A DNA stretch of 64,000 nt from an uncultured Porphyromonadaceae bacterium. GTDB taxonomy: Bacteria; Bacteroidota; Bacteroidia; Bacteroidales; Muribaculaceae. Both the position numbers and the translations under genes were made by a program. Location of the stretch: the NCBI GenBank assembly GCA_905198125.1, contig CAJKBH010000016.1:1-64000 (forward strand). The letters are read 5' to 3'. The notes under the pieces are model-generated. The model was not told the origin of the DNA. It did no database searches and worked only from the letters and a program-made list of their open reading frames with translations. Below, piece by piece: positions 1 through 8,739 of the stretch (positions are counted from its first letter, which is position 1; every line of letters begins with the position of its first letter).

Positions 1-521
1 AAACCACAAACAGTAAACATACCAAACCGAGTCAACCTCTTTCAGGAACAGACAGTCGGCGCGGACCGGCGACATGGTGATTTCTCGCGCGGCATTGCTA
101 CATGCCGAAGGGTTGTTCCCACCCCTGCAATTTATGTATACTGTTGATATACATATTATTACGACTTGCAAAATCTGGATAATTTATATATGCGCTCATA
201 ACCATACTGATTATCGGTACTATCTACATACTCCCGTGTACTAATGGTGTACTTTTGGAGAAGACAGAGACAAGCCGAAACAAATGGATTTGAAATAATT
301 GTCATTCGTTAGGGATTATTTACTGAGTTGATTTGCGCCTTTTCACCGGCCTTTATCACATCAATAGCATTTGAAGTTCTCTCAAACAAACATCCTTGAA
401 GCATCCAACAAGCCGCCTGATGAAATGAGTGTTACTCGGGAGGACATGCCGAAAACTATAGTTTGTTTGAATCAATTCGCAGATTTTTAGGATTGATACC
501 ATTAATCTCGCGAAAAATCGC
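1..521. other. intergenic stretch without a recognisable gene
   Basis: I see no credible coding region in the first 520 bases on either strand. The only local structure is a perfect 7-bp inverted repeat, ATGTATA (134-140) and TATACAT (148-154), around a 7-nt spacer; it could be an operator or be chance. The stretch lies upstream of the restriction-modification promoter and may be the eroded edge of the defence island. No integrase or attachment site could be identified. Confidence 0.5.
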
Positions 522-530
522 TAACTTTGC
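522..530 (+). promoter_or_regulatory. Bacteroidetes -7 element upstream of the restriction-modification genes
   Basis: TAACTTTGC matches the TAnnTTTG -7 consensus and lies about 15 nt before a 37-codon ORF and about 175 nt before the first restriction-modification gene. A good -33 partner is not obvious. Confidence 0.5.
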
Positions 531-544
531 AATCTAAGCATTGT

Positions 545-658
545 ATGCGAAATGACCTCATCGCCTTGGCGCTTTGCCTTGACAAAGAACAATATCACAA
601 CGACATAGCGGTGAAAGCCGTAAACAAAAACATTGGAAGCTCCAACGTAGTCGCTTAA
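545..658 (+). CDS. possible 37-residue leader peptide or small protein
   Basis: An ATG ORF of 37 codons begins MRNDLIALAL and ends NIGSSNVVA. It starts about 15 nt downstream of a TAnnTTTG promoter element and finishes 46 nt before the next gene. The amino-acid mix (no rare runs, a plausible hydrophobic/charged pattern) is compatible with a real protein. I do not recognise it. It may be a leader peptide, a small regulator of the restriction system, or the N-terminal remnant of a disrupted gene. Confidence 0.3.
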   Translation: MRNDLIALALCLDKEQYHNDIAVKAVNKNIGSSNVVA

Positions 659-704
659 AGGCTTTGGTCGGCCTCGCATCGCTGCGCTGGAGATTTTTAT
701 ATCA

Positions 705-1709
705 ATGGTAGACCCGAAAGTCGACATAAAAGAAAATGAAATCTTCGAGCTTTCGCCCGAACTTCTCAATACGTTGCTTAAAGACCATACTCTAAGCACC
801 GATACTGAGCAGGTCAACATTTTCTGGGCTACCGACAACTATGCTGACAGAGGGAAGGGTTATCAGTACGGGGACCAAATCAAGATTGAAGCCATCACCG
901 GTGCCAACGGCAACATCATTGTGCCGCGTGCCGTCAAATCACGCGAACAGCAACAACAGCGCAGCCGCGAGATGGCCGAGGTGTTCACTCCTTCATGGAT
1001 ATGCAACAAACAGAATAATCTTGTCGATAATGCATGGTTCGGTCGCGAGGGCGTTTTCAATACCGAGGTTGACAATTCCGATGGTACACACTCTTGGATT
1101 GTCAATATAGAGCATATTGTTTTCCCGGAGGGCAAAACTTGGCGTGACTATGTCAACGAAAACCGCCTCGAAATCACCTGCGGCGAGGCTCCATATCTTG
1201 TCAGTCGATACGACACCGTAACAGGCGAGCCTATTCCGGTGGAGCGTCGTATCGGGCTTCTTGACCGCAAACTCCGTGTTATCGGTGAGAACACAGAAAC
1301 AAGCGGCGACTGGCTCAAAGCGGCACAAGCCGCCTATATGAGCATTTACGGTTTCGAGTGGCAGGGTGACAACCTCGTTCTCGCGCGCGAAGCTCTACTT
1401 TATACGTTTGTAGACTATTACCGTACAAAGTTTGGTAAAAATCCACAACTGAAATCTCTGCTGTATATCGCCTACATTATCTCTTGGAATATTTGGCAGA
1501 TGGACGGTCTCAAAGGTGTTGTTCCCAATTCGTGTGGAGAGCGTCGCACTGTGGTTTACGACCTTTTCGGCGAGACGGAGACTGTCAGTCAATGCGAGGG
1601 TTGTAAGTCAGGAGATATAAAGAAACATAACGGTACTTACGCCCTCATCAAAGACTGGAGCGCACAGAAAGCTAAACAAAAAATCCGATTCATCGACCTT
1701 ATAAAATAA
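705..1709 (+). CDS. restriction-modification subunit carrying methyltransferase motifs X and I
   Basis: A protein of 334 residues. Two signatures of N6-adenine methyltransferases are visible: an EVFTPSWICNKQN segment near residue 90, like motif X, and RLEITCGEAPYLVSRYD near residue 158, which resembles the SAM-binding motif I region (an ExxCGEAP variant of DPxxGxG). A segment near residue 260 (ISWNIWQMDG) is also typical of this methylase group. No catalytic NPPY motif is present; that lies in the next gene, 6 nt downstream. This fits a family often annotated as restriction endonuclease subunit M. By inference it supplies cofactor binding to a split methyltransferase. Confidence 0.65.
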   Translation: MVDPKVDIKENEIFELSPELLNTLLKDHTLSTDTEQVNIFWATDNYADRGKGYQYGDQIKIEAITGANGNIIVPRAVKSREQQQQRSREMAEVFTPSWICNKQNNLVDNAWFGREGVFNTEVDNSDGTHSWIVNIEHIVFPEGKTWRDYVNENRLEITCGEAPYLVSRYDTVTGEPIPVERRIGLLDRKLRVIGENTETSGDWLKAAQAAYMSIYGFEWQGDNLVLAREALLYTFVDYYRTKFGKNPQLKSLLYIAYIISWNIWQMDGLKGVVPNSCGERRTVVYDLFGETETVSQCEGCKSGDIKKHNGTYALIKDWSAQKAKQKIRFIDLIK

Positions 1710-1715
1710 TCGGCC

Positions 1716-4700
1716 ATGGAATATTTCTCTAATCTTAAAGCCAAGTTGATTTATGTGTTCCGCATACCCGATGCGGCACATAGCGACTGCCTCAAAATAG
1801 GCGAAGCGACTTTTGAGGACGGCGACATTACATTGCCGCCTAACAGCAGTGCGCTCAACAAGGCTGCAAAGGCCCGTATCGACCAGTATACCAAGACTGC
1901 CGGAATATCATACGAACTTCTACATACAGAGATTGCAATTTTCGTACGCGACGGCAAGTTGGGTGCCATAAACGACAAGGAAGTCCACGACGTGCTTCTG
2001 CGCAGCGGTATCAAACGCAAAGTGTTCGATAAGGTCAACGGAGCCAACGAATGGTTTTGTTGCGACCTCGAAACCGCCAAGAAAGCTATCGCTGCTGTCA
2101 AGGAGGGGCGTAAAGCCCTGCAAGGTCATGAAATTTCCGCAGGACAGTCGCCTATCGTGTTTCGCCCGGAACAACGTGAGGCAATAGACAAGACCCTCAA
2201 GCAATTCAAGAAAGGGAATCAAATGCTCTGGAACGCTAAAATGCGTTTCGGTAAGACTCTTTCCGCTTTGCAGGTTGTCAAGGAGCGGGGTCAACTTGCG
2301 GAGCAAGAAAAATGGACACCGTTCCGCCGCGTTCTTATTCTCACTCACCGCCCTGTGGTCGATGCGGGTTGGTTTGAGGATTTCGGTAAAATCTTCTACG
2401 ACTCGCCGCTGTGGGCTTATGGCTCTAAGAATAAAGGTGACAGCTTTCTTTCGCTTGAACAACGTGCGGCTCGTGGCGAAGCTAATTACATCTATTTCGC
2501 CTCTATGCAAGACCTTCGAGGCTCTGAACTTGTAGGCGGCAACTTCGACAAAAACAATGATGTGTTCTCTACACCGTGGGATTTAATCATTGTTGATGAA
2601 GCCCATGAAGGTACCCAGACGGAACTCGGTCGTGCCGTGATGAAAGAGCTGACTAAGGAGAAAACGAAAGTGCTTAATCTTTCCGGAACTCCCTTTAATC
2701 TTCTCGACGGCTACAAAGAGGAAGAAATTTACACGTGGGATTATGTTATGGAGCAACGCGCAAAAGCGCAGTGGGATATAGACCACCCCGGCGACCATAA
2801 TCCCTACGCTGGTCTTCCTCGCTTGAACATCTACACTTATGACCTCGGCAGACTGATGAGCGAGTTTGCCGATGAAGATATAGCGTTTAACTTCCGCGAA
2901 TTTTTCCGTACCAACGATGACGGTGAATTTGTGCATAAGGCTCACATTGAGAATTTCCTTGATCTTCTTACCAAGACCGACGAGGAATCTATGTATCCCT
3001 TCGCCAACAAACGCTATCGTGACATCTTCCGGCACACCCTTTGGATGGTACCGGGTGTTAAGTCGGCAAAAGCTCTTGCCAATATGCTACGCGAGCATCC
3101 TGTGTTCCGGTTTTTCAAAGTAGTGAATGTGGCCGGCGATGGAGACGAAGAAAAGAATTTCAACGACGCGCTCAAAGAGGTCAATGAAGCGATAGGTCCT
3201 GATCCCGACAAAACTTTTACTATCACGCTCTCTTGCGGTCGTCTTACTACCGGTGTGAGTGTCAAACCGTGGACAGGCGTGTTTATGCTGTCGGGTAGCT
3301 TCAATACTGCCGCATCTGCATATATGCAGACAATTTTCCGTGTGCAGACCCCGGCAACAATCAATGGACGCGTCAAGGAGGATTGTTATGTGTTTGACTT
3401 TGCTCCCGACCGCACCCTCAAAGTCCTTGCCGAAACCGCCAAGATTTCCCGAAAGGCAGGGAAACAAAGCGGTTCTGATCGTCAGCAACTCGGCGATTTC
3501 TTGAATTTCTGCCCGATTATTTCTATTGAGGGTAGCCAGATGAAAAAACTTGACGAAAACCACATGCTCCAGCAACTTAAACGGGTTTATGTTGAGCGTG
3601 TGGTACAGAACGGTTTTGAGGACGGCTACCTCTACAACGACGAGCTTATGAAACTCTCCGATGTTGACATTCAGGAGTTCGACGAGCTGAAAGGAATTAT
3701 CGGTCAGACCAAGGCGATGGGTAAGACCAACGATATTACCGTCAACGACCAGGGTCTGACCAACGAGGAATATGCCGAAAAGGGAAAGCTTGAAAAGAAA
3801 AAGAAGCGCGAACTGACGGAAGAAGAAAAGGCTCGCCTCGAAGAATTGAAGAAAAAGAAGAAAGTCAAAGAGGACGCTATCTCAATTCTTCGCGGTATCT
3901 CTATCCGTATGCCGTTGATGATTTACGGCGCAAAAGTAGAGAACGAGGATGAAGAATTGACTATCGACAATTTCACTCAGCTTGTTGATGCCCAGTCGTG
4001 GGAGGAATTTATGCCGCGTGGCGTTACCAAACAACGCTTCAACGCTTTCAAGAAATACTACGACCCCGACATTTTCACTGCGGCGGCCAAGCGCATACGC
4101 CAGATGGCTCGCGCTGCCGACCGTCTCTCAATAGAGGAACGTATCGAGCGTATTTCGGCCATCTTCTCAACGTTCCGTAACCCTGACAAGGAAACAGTGT
4201 TGACTCCGTGGCGTGTCGTGAATATGCACATGAGCGACTGTCTTGGTGGTTATACGTTCTTCAATGAGGACTTTTCGGAAACCATCGAAGAACCCCGTTT
4301 TGTTGACCGTGGTGATGTTACCTCTGAGGTGTTTGCCTCCGATAGTGCGCTCCTTGAGATAAACTCAAAGTCGGGTCTTTACCCGTTGTACCTCGCCTAT
4401 AATATTTATCGTTCGCGGCTACGCGATGCAATGTTCTCCCCGGAAACCCTCGAAGAACATCAGGCCATTTGGGATAAAGTCGTTGCAGAAAGCATCTTTG
4501 TTATCTGCAAAACACCAATGGCTAAATCAATTACTCGCCGCACGCTTCTGGGTTTCCGGAAAGGTAAAACCAATATGTGGGCACCAGAAGACTTAATCAA
4601 CAAAATCAAGAACCAGCCCGAACTTTTCATCAAAAAGGTGGGCGACTTAGTAGGAAAAAACGTGAAAATAAAAGCTGTTGTCGGAAACCCGCCGTATCAG

Positions 4701-5690
4701 GAGGAAGGAGAAAGCACTCGTAAAGCTCCAATTTATCACCTGTTCTACGATGTTGCGTTTAAGCTCTCACCCATAGTTTCTCTGATCACCCCCGGACGTT
4801 ATCTATTCAAGGCCGGTCAGACGCCTACCGAATGGATGGATAGAATGTTGGCAGATCCTCATTTTAAGGTTGTAGACTACTTCCAGAAATCCAATGAAGT
4901 ATTCCCAACGGTAGATATTAAAGGCGGAGTTGCTATTGGACTTAGAAATGCTGACAAAGAGTTTGGGGCAATTGGATTCTTCTCGGAATTTCCTCAACTT
5001 GTTTCTATAATGGACAAAGTTAGGACTCATAAAGACTTTGTGCAAGGGGGCTTTTCTGAAACTGTTTCATCACAGGGCATATATCGCTTCTCGGATTTAG
5101 CATTAACCGAAGTGCCACGTATATATGAGATTCAAGGAAAGGGTACTGCTACTAAAATTACATCTAATGCCTTTGAGAATCTCACTGAAATCTTTGTTGA
5201 TTCAGAAGATAAGCTTTCTGATAAAGGCGTTCAGATAATGGGTAGGGTCAAAGGACGCCGTGAAACGCGATGGATAAACGCCAAATATTTACAGCCATGC
5301 GATTATTTGAATTACTATAACGTATTTGTTCCTGAGGCGAATGGCACAGGTGCCATCGGCGAGGTGCTCAGCACGCCGGTAATCGGCGTGCCGGTAATCG
5401 GACACACGGACACCTTCCTCAGCATCGGCAAGTTTGCCTCTGCCGAGGAGGCGTCCGCGTGTTTGAAATACGTCAAGTCAAAATTTGCCAGGTGTTTATT
5501 AGGAACCCTTAAAGCCACCCAACACAATCCCAAAGATACATGGGCGAATGTGCCAATGCAAGACTTCACGGAGAATAGCGATATTGACTGGAACCACAGC
5601 GTGGAAGAAATCGACGCTCAACTCTACGCCAAATACCACCTCTCCAACGAAGAAATCTCCTTCATCGAATCAATGATAAAACCCATGTAG
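1716..5690 (+). CDS. GIY-YIG-like / DEAD helicase / Eco57I-type methylase restriction protein
   Basis: A multidomain protein of 1324 residues. Residues about 8-130 resemble a GIY-YIG/T5orf172 nuclease module (LIYVFRI...LKIGEAT). A superfamily 2 helicase follows, with Walker A AKMRFGKT (about 174-181), DEAH (about 293-296) and SGTPFN (about 322), then a helicase C domain. A highly charged Lys/Glu-rich linker lies around 680-720. The C-terminal third holds the catalytic NPPY (about 991-994) of N6-adenine methylases and a target-recognition-like tail. SAM motif I is not evident here but appears in the upstream gene. Expected role: ATP-dependent restriction with self-modification of host DNA. It ends in TAG, which shows that TAG is a functional stop in this genome. 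Confidence 0.75.
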   Translation: MEYFSNLKAKLIYVFRIPDAAHSDCLKIGEATFEDGDITLPPNSSALNKAAKARIDQYTKTAGISYELLHTEIAIFVRDGKLGAINDKEVHDVLLRSGIKRKVFDKVNGANEWFCCDLETAKKAIAAVKEGRKALQGHEISAGQSPIVFRPEQREAIDKTLKQFKKGNQMLWNAKMRFGKTLSALQVVKERGQLAEQEKWTPFRRVLILTHRPVVDAGWFEDFGKIFYDSPLWAYGSKNKGDSFLSLEQRAARGEANYIYFASMQDLRGSELVGGNFDKNNDVFSTPWDLIIVDEAHEGTQTELGRAVMKELTKEKTKVLNLSGTPFNLLDGYKEEEIYTWDYVMEQRAKAQWDIDHPGDHNPYAGLPRLNIYTYDLGRLMSEFADEDIAFNFREFFRTNDDGEFVHKAHIENFLDLLTKTDEESMYPFANKRYRDIFRHTLWMVPGVKSAKALANMLREHPVFRFFKVVNVAGDGDEEKNFNDALKEVNEAIGPDPDKTFTITLSCGRLTTGVSVKPWTGVFMLSGSFNTAASAYMQTIFRVQTPATINGRVKEDCYVFDFAPDRTLKVLAETAKISRKAGKQSGSDRQQLGDFLNFCPIISIEGSQMKKLDENHMLQQLKRVYVERVVQNGFEDGYLYNDELMKLSDVDIQEFDELKGIIGQTKAMGKTNDITVNDQGLTNEEYAEKGKLEKKKKRELTEEEKARLEELKKKKKVKEDAISILRGISIRMPLMIYGAKVENEDEELTIDNFTQLVDAQSWEEFMPRGVTKQRFNAFKKYYDPDIFTAAAKRIRQMARAADRLSIEERIERISAIFSTFRNPDKETVLTPWRVVNMHMSDCLGGYTFFNEDFSETIEEPRFVDRGDVTSEVFASDSALLEINSKSGLYPLYLAYNIYRSRLRDAMFSPETLEEHQAIWDKVVAESIFVICKTPMAKSITRRTLLGFRKGKTNMWAPEDLINKIKNQPELFIKKVGDLVGKNVKIKAVVGNPPYQEEGESTRKAPIYHLFYDVAFKLSPIVSLITPGRYLFKAGQTPTEWMDRMLADPHFKVVDYFQKSNEVFPTVDIKGGVAIGLRNADKEFGAIGFFSEFPQLVSIMDKVRTHKDFVQGGFSETVSSQGIYRFSDLALTEVPRIYEIQGKGTATKITSNAFENLTEIFVDSEDKLSDKGVQIMGRVKGRRETRWINAKYLQPCDYLNYYNVFVPEANGTGAIGEVLSTPVIGVPVIGHTDTFLSIGKFASAEEASACLKYVKSKFARCLLGTLKATQHNPKDTWANVPMQDFTENSDIDWNHSVEEIDAQLYAKYHLSNEEISFIESMIKPM

Positions 5691-5719
5691 TTCTCGCATG
5701 TCTTAAATAATCATATAAG

Positions 5720-6514
5720 ATGAATGATAATAAAATTATAGTGCGTTGGTTCTGTGGTTGCTTTATAGCAACTCTGATTATACTTGTGAGTTATTTATGT
5801 TATTCCATAACAACATTTAAGAACTCACAAGAAAGGATAGTAACTGAACATTTAGAACATTTGGCAAATGCAGATTCAATTTTTTGCGATATAAAAAAAG
5901 CGATACTAAGCACTGATTCTGGAACGATTGCTAATGCACCTGTTTTGCTTGCTCAATTACAGAACGACTCTGCTCTAATGAGACGAGAAATAATGCTTTC
6001 TCAAGAGGAAAAGATGAACTTAGTTGCACTTCATATTGATAAGATAGATAATGATTATTCCCAAATTGGGATATGGGGAGGAATATTGAGTATTATCTTC
6101 CTTATCTTTGGATTTTTTGCAATATTTAAAATTGAAGAAACAAAAGCTGAAGCAAAAAGCACCTTAGAGGATGTGAAGAATCAAAAAGAAAAGGCCAGTG
6201 CAGAAATAAAAGAATTGCAAGAGCAAGCAGCCCAGGTAAATGAGTCTTATAATTCTATAAGACAATCCAGTGAAACATTTATTGCGGATAATACTCAGGT
6301 ATTTAATGAATTAATCACTACCATTAATACAGATTATTCCCAAGCACAAGAAAGTTTAGAAAGAATAAATAAACTCCTTGTGGAAGTTGAAAGTAAAAAC
6401 AAACAGTATGATTTATCGATTAAACAAATGAATGGCCTGATGGGACAATTGGGTCAACTAATCGATAGGCTTAATAAAGTAACTAATGACGGAAACGACA
6501 CAGATCATGAATAA
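5720..6514 (+). CDS. unknown membrane protein with coiled coil
   Basis: 264 residues. One hydrophobic segment sits at about 9-32 and another at about 118-140 (GIWGGILSIIFLIFGFFAIF), followed by a long Glu/Lys/Gln-rich coiled coil to about 240. The likely topology is two transmembrane helices with a periplasmic loop between them and a cytoplasmic coiled-coil tail. The gene is clearly more AT-rich than its neighbours and starts 30 nt after the restriction gene, so it was probably acquired with the island. No family recognised. It overlaps or abuts the next AT-rich gene, so the two are probably co-translated and may form one functional pair. Confidence 0.6.
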   Translation: MNDNKIIVRWFCGCFIATLIILVSYLCYSITTFKNSQERIVTEHLEHLANADSIFCDIKKAILSTDSGTIANAPVLLAQLQNDSALMRREIMLSQEEKMNLVALHIDKIDNDYSQIGIWGGILSIIFLIFGFFAIFKIEETKAEAKSTLEDVKNQKEKASAEIKELQEQAAQVNESYNSIRQSSETFIADNTQVFNELITTINTDYSQAQESLERINKLLVEVESKNKQYDLSIKQMNGLMGQLGQLIDRLNKVTNDGNDTDHE

Positions 6515-7034
6515 TATACCAACAAATCAATCAAACGGAGCCATCTACAATTGGTTGGCAGAAATTCAGTCTGTATTCTCTCAATATATAATGATGAGGA
6601 ATCAACTTAAGACGCTGGATGATCGCTTGAGTGTATCAAATGATCAATTTGATAAATTCCCAACTCAACAGAATTTCTATGCGGTGCAAAATTTATGGAG
6701 TCAAAAGGTTCCGATCATGCAGCAAATCTCGAACACCGTTAACAGTATAATTTATAGTCTTACAGAAGCTACAAGAATCTTTTTGACATCGATGCTGTCA
6801 AGTATTGATGCCAATAATAAACTTAGTACACTCCTCAATGATAATGCTCTTGCTTCAATCTATTCGGTGGCTGAACAAAACCCCTATCAGTTAGATATAA
6901 GAGAACTGTATAGACAATCATGCCTCACACAAAATATCCCTTCCTTATTGAGTAATATAGAGATTAAATCGCAGATGATGAGATTGTCCTTACCAAATTT
7001 CAATAATCTTAAAAGGCTCATTAGAGGTTACTGA
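6486..7034 (+). CDS. unknown protein paired with the membrane/coiled-coil gene
   Basis: Up to 182 residues; the start could be 6486 or, more likely, the ATG at 6507, which overlaps the previous gene by only 8 nt. It is rich in Asn, Gln and Ser with amphipathic helices and has no signal peptide, membrane segment or motif that I recognise. The base composition is as AT-rich as the preceding gene and differs from the surrounding GC-rich genes. Position and coupling suggest it acts together with the membrane protein upstream; any defence role is inferred only from the neighbourhood. Confidence 0.5.
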   Translation: MTETTQIMNNIPTNQSNGAIYNWLAEIQSVFSQYIMMRNQLKTLDDRLSVSNDQFDKFPTQQNFYAVQNLWSQKVPIMQQISNTVNSIIYSLTEATRIFLTSMLSSIDANNKLSTLLNDNALASIYSVAEQNPYQLDIRELYRQSCLTQNIPSLLSNIEIKSQMMRLSLPNFNNLKRLIRGY

Positions 7035-7048
7035 GTATTGGCTGAAAT

Positions 7049-7170
7049 ATGGAAATGACTATTGAAGATATAAAAGGCATTGATTGCGGCAGACGAGTCG
7101 AGGACTTTGGAGCTGAAGAAGACTACCGGCGAGATGAAAGACCGTATGCACTCGGCGTGTGCGTTCCCTC
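7049..7170 (+). pseudogene. N-terminal remnant of an AlbA_2 (Schlafen-like) DNA-binding protein gene
   Basis: Starting at ATG 7049 the frame reads MEMTIEDIK, then one extra base (a G near 7075) shifts it; in the next frame it continues ALIAADESRTLELKK and then TTGEMKDRMHSACAF. This is the characteristic start of AlbA_2 domain proteins (E-x-x-x-E-x-K followed by an AF segment), after which the homology stops. It is therefore a frameshifted and truncated fragment lying just before the YhcG gene. The window holds two other AlbA_2 loci (26.6-28.1 kb and 56.9-58.5 kb). Confidence 0.6.
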
Positions 7171-7210
7171 GTTATAATGAAAGGCTGACGATAATCAGGA
7201 ATATTGAATT

Positions 7211-8254
7211 ATGGCAACTGACAAAAGCATAGTGCCGGTTTCGCAGGAGTTTATCGGCGATGTGAGGCGAATAATCGAGGAAGGCCGGAAGCAGGCATAT
7301 ACCGCCGCCGGAAATATCGCATTGGCAACTTACTGGAATGTGGGTCGACGTATTGTTGAAGAAGAGCAAAACGGGAATAGTCGCGCGGAATATGGCAGGC
7401 GACTGATTGCCGAACTTGCGAATAACCTGAAGAAAGACTACGGCTTAGGTTATGGTAAAAGGAATCTGGCATATTATCGTCAGTTTTATCTCGTATTCAA
7501 TGATATAGAGATTTTGCACGAATTCGTGCAAAATCTTAGTTGGACGCATATCCGCAGACTTCTGTCGGTCACTGACCCCCAAGCTCGTCAGTGGTATATG
7601 AGGCAGGCTTCCAAAGACATGTGGAGTACAACTACACTTGACCGAAACATTTCCTCCCAGTATTTCGAGCGTCGGCTTGCCGCGCAGAGGGAGCATCCGG
7701 AATTGCCCCAGAAAGAAGCCGTGGCACCCTATAATGACAAGGATCCTCTTGAATATATTAAAAATCCGACTGTAGCTGAGTTCATGGGATTTCGGCGTGA
7801 TGCAAGCTACAGCGAATCGGAACTGGAACAAGCATTGATTGACAATCTTGAGAATTTCATTCTCGAACTTGGCAGAGGGTTCGCCTTTGTGGAACGTCAG
7901 CAGCATATTGCCACGGAACTTGATGATTTCTATATTGACCTCGTGTTTTACAATTTCCGGATGAAACGGTTTGTAATTTTCGAGCTCAAGACTCACACCA
8001 TGCGCCATCAGGACATCGGGCAGCTCGATATGTACGTAAGGATGTATGACGATCTAATGAAACAGCCCGATGACAATCCAACTATAGGAGTATTACTCTG
8101 CACTGATACGGACTCCACTGTAGCGAAATATTCCGTACTTAACGAAAGTCAACAGTTGTTCGCGGCAAAATACATGACGTATATGCCCACCGAAGAAGAA
8201 TTACGCCGGGAAATCGAGCAGCAAAAGCGTTTCTTCCTTGAGCATCATAAATGA
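7211..8254 (+). CDS. YhcG/DUF1016 family PD-(D/E)xK nuclease
   Basis: 347 residues. The N-terminal about 150 residues match the DUF1016 helical domain (ATYWNVGRRIVEEEQ, then LSWTHIRRLLSV). The C-terminal half carries a PD-(D/E)xK-like core: ELDDFYIDLVFYN followed by FVIFELK around residues 240-265. Such proteins are commonly found beside type I and related restriction systems, and the same is seen here. The predicted role is nuclease or accessory factor of the island; the substrate is unknown. The stop codon overlaps the start of a truncated RhuM-like ORF (ATGA). Confidence 0.8.
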   Translation: MATDKSIVPVSQEFIGDVRRIIEEGRKQAYTAAGNIALATYWNVGRRIVEEEQNGNSRAEYGRRLIAELANNLKKDYGLGYGKRNLAYYRQFYLVFNDIEILHEFVQNLSWTHIRRLLSVTDPQARQWYMRQASKDMWSTTTLDRNISSQYFERRLAAQREHPELPQKEAVAPYNDKDPLEYIKNPTVAEFMGFRRDASYSESELEQALIDNLENFILELGRGFAFVERQQHIATELDDFYIDLVFYNFRMKRFVIFELKTHTMRHQDIGQLDMYVRMYDDLMKQPDDNPTIGVLLCTDTDSTVAKYSVLNESQQLFAAKYMTYMPTEEELRREIEQQKRFFLEHHK

Positions 8255-8358
8255 AACCCATGGATAACGGACAGATAATATTATTCCAGACGCTGGATGG
8301 AGAGACGAGGATTGAGATTCAGCATAAAGAATTATTGCTGTCCGATAAAAAATTATAG
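8251..8358 (+). pseudogene. truncated RhuM-family N-terminus
   Basis: A 35-codon ORF overlapping the YhcG stop by 4 nt. Residues 5-24 (NGQIILFQTLDGETRIEIQ) match the usual beginning of RhuM/virulence-type proteins that accompany restriction loci, but the wing and Fic-like body is missing and the frame ends in TAG. The 3' end overlaps the end of the convergent DUF2752 gene by 6 nt, so the fragment seems to mark the right-hand border of the acquired island. Confidence 0.55.
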
Positions 8359-8739
8359 GCTGTCGGCGTTGGAGATGAAGAACCAGACGATGATGGCGAT
8401 ACATACCGCGACAATTACCGGCACCGAATTAAGCCGTGCATACAGCTTCGGCATGCGCGTGCGGTTGAATTCGGCGAACGTCCACACAGCCATCAGCGGC
8501 AACAGACATACCACCAATGCGTTATAATTCCAGGCATCGGCCACTCGACCGTGAAGCAGGGCGTGTATGGCACGCTGCGAGCCACAGCCGGGACAGTCCC
8601 AGCCCGTCAGGGCATGAAACATACACTTGGGCATCCACGGCAGCTCGGGATCGAATATGGCGTAAAACAAAACAATGACCGTGACTCCCGCAATGAGAGC
8701 CACAGTCAGTATGTTACGCGATTTTCCGGTACTGCGCAT
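8353..8739 (-). CDS. DUF2752 family membrane protein
   Basis: About 128 residues when started at the ATG at 8739, which overlaps the upstream stop codon (TGATG). A longer frame exists but its extra N-terminus is only the antisense-like extension into the previous gene. It has a first transmembrane helix, then the hallmark CMFHALTGWDCPGCGSQRA segment of DUF2752, and two further hydrophobic helices. Function is unknown. The family often sits beside CD225/TM2-type membrane proteins in Bacteroidetes, as it does here, so the two probably work together in the inner membrane. Confidence 0.8.
   Translation of the reverse strand: MRSTGKSRNILTVALIAGVTVIVLFYAIFDPELPWMPKCMFHALTGWDCPGCGSQRAIHALLHGRVADAWNYNALVVCLLPLMAVWTFAEFNRTRMPKLYARLNSVPVIVAVCIAIIVWFFISNADSL

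Noticed and set aside
1..704. Integrase or tRNA-type attachment site at the left edge of the island
   Set aside because: No recombinase frame, tRNA or repeated att-like sequence could be seen; the two tRNA genes are far away.
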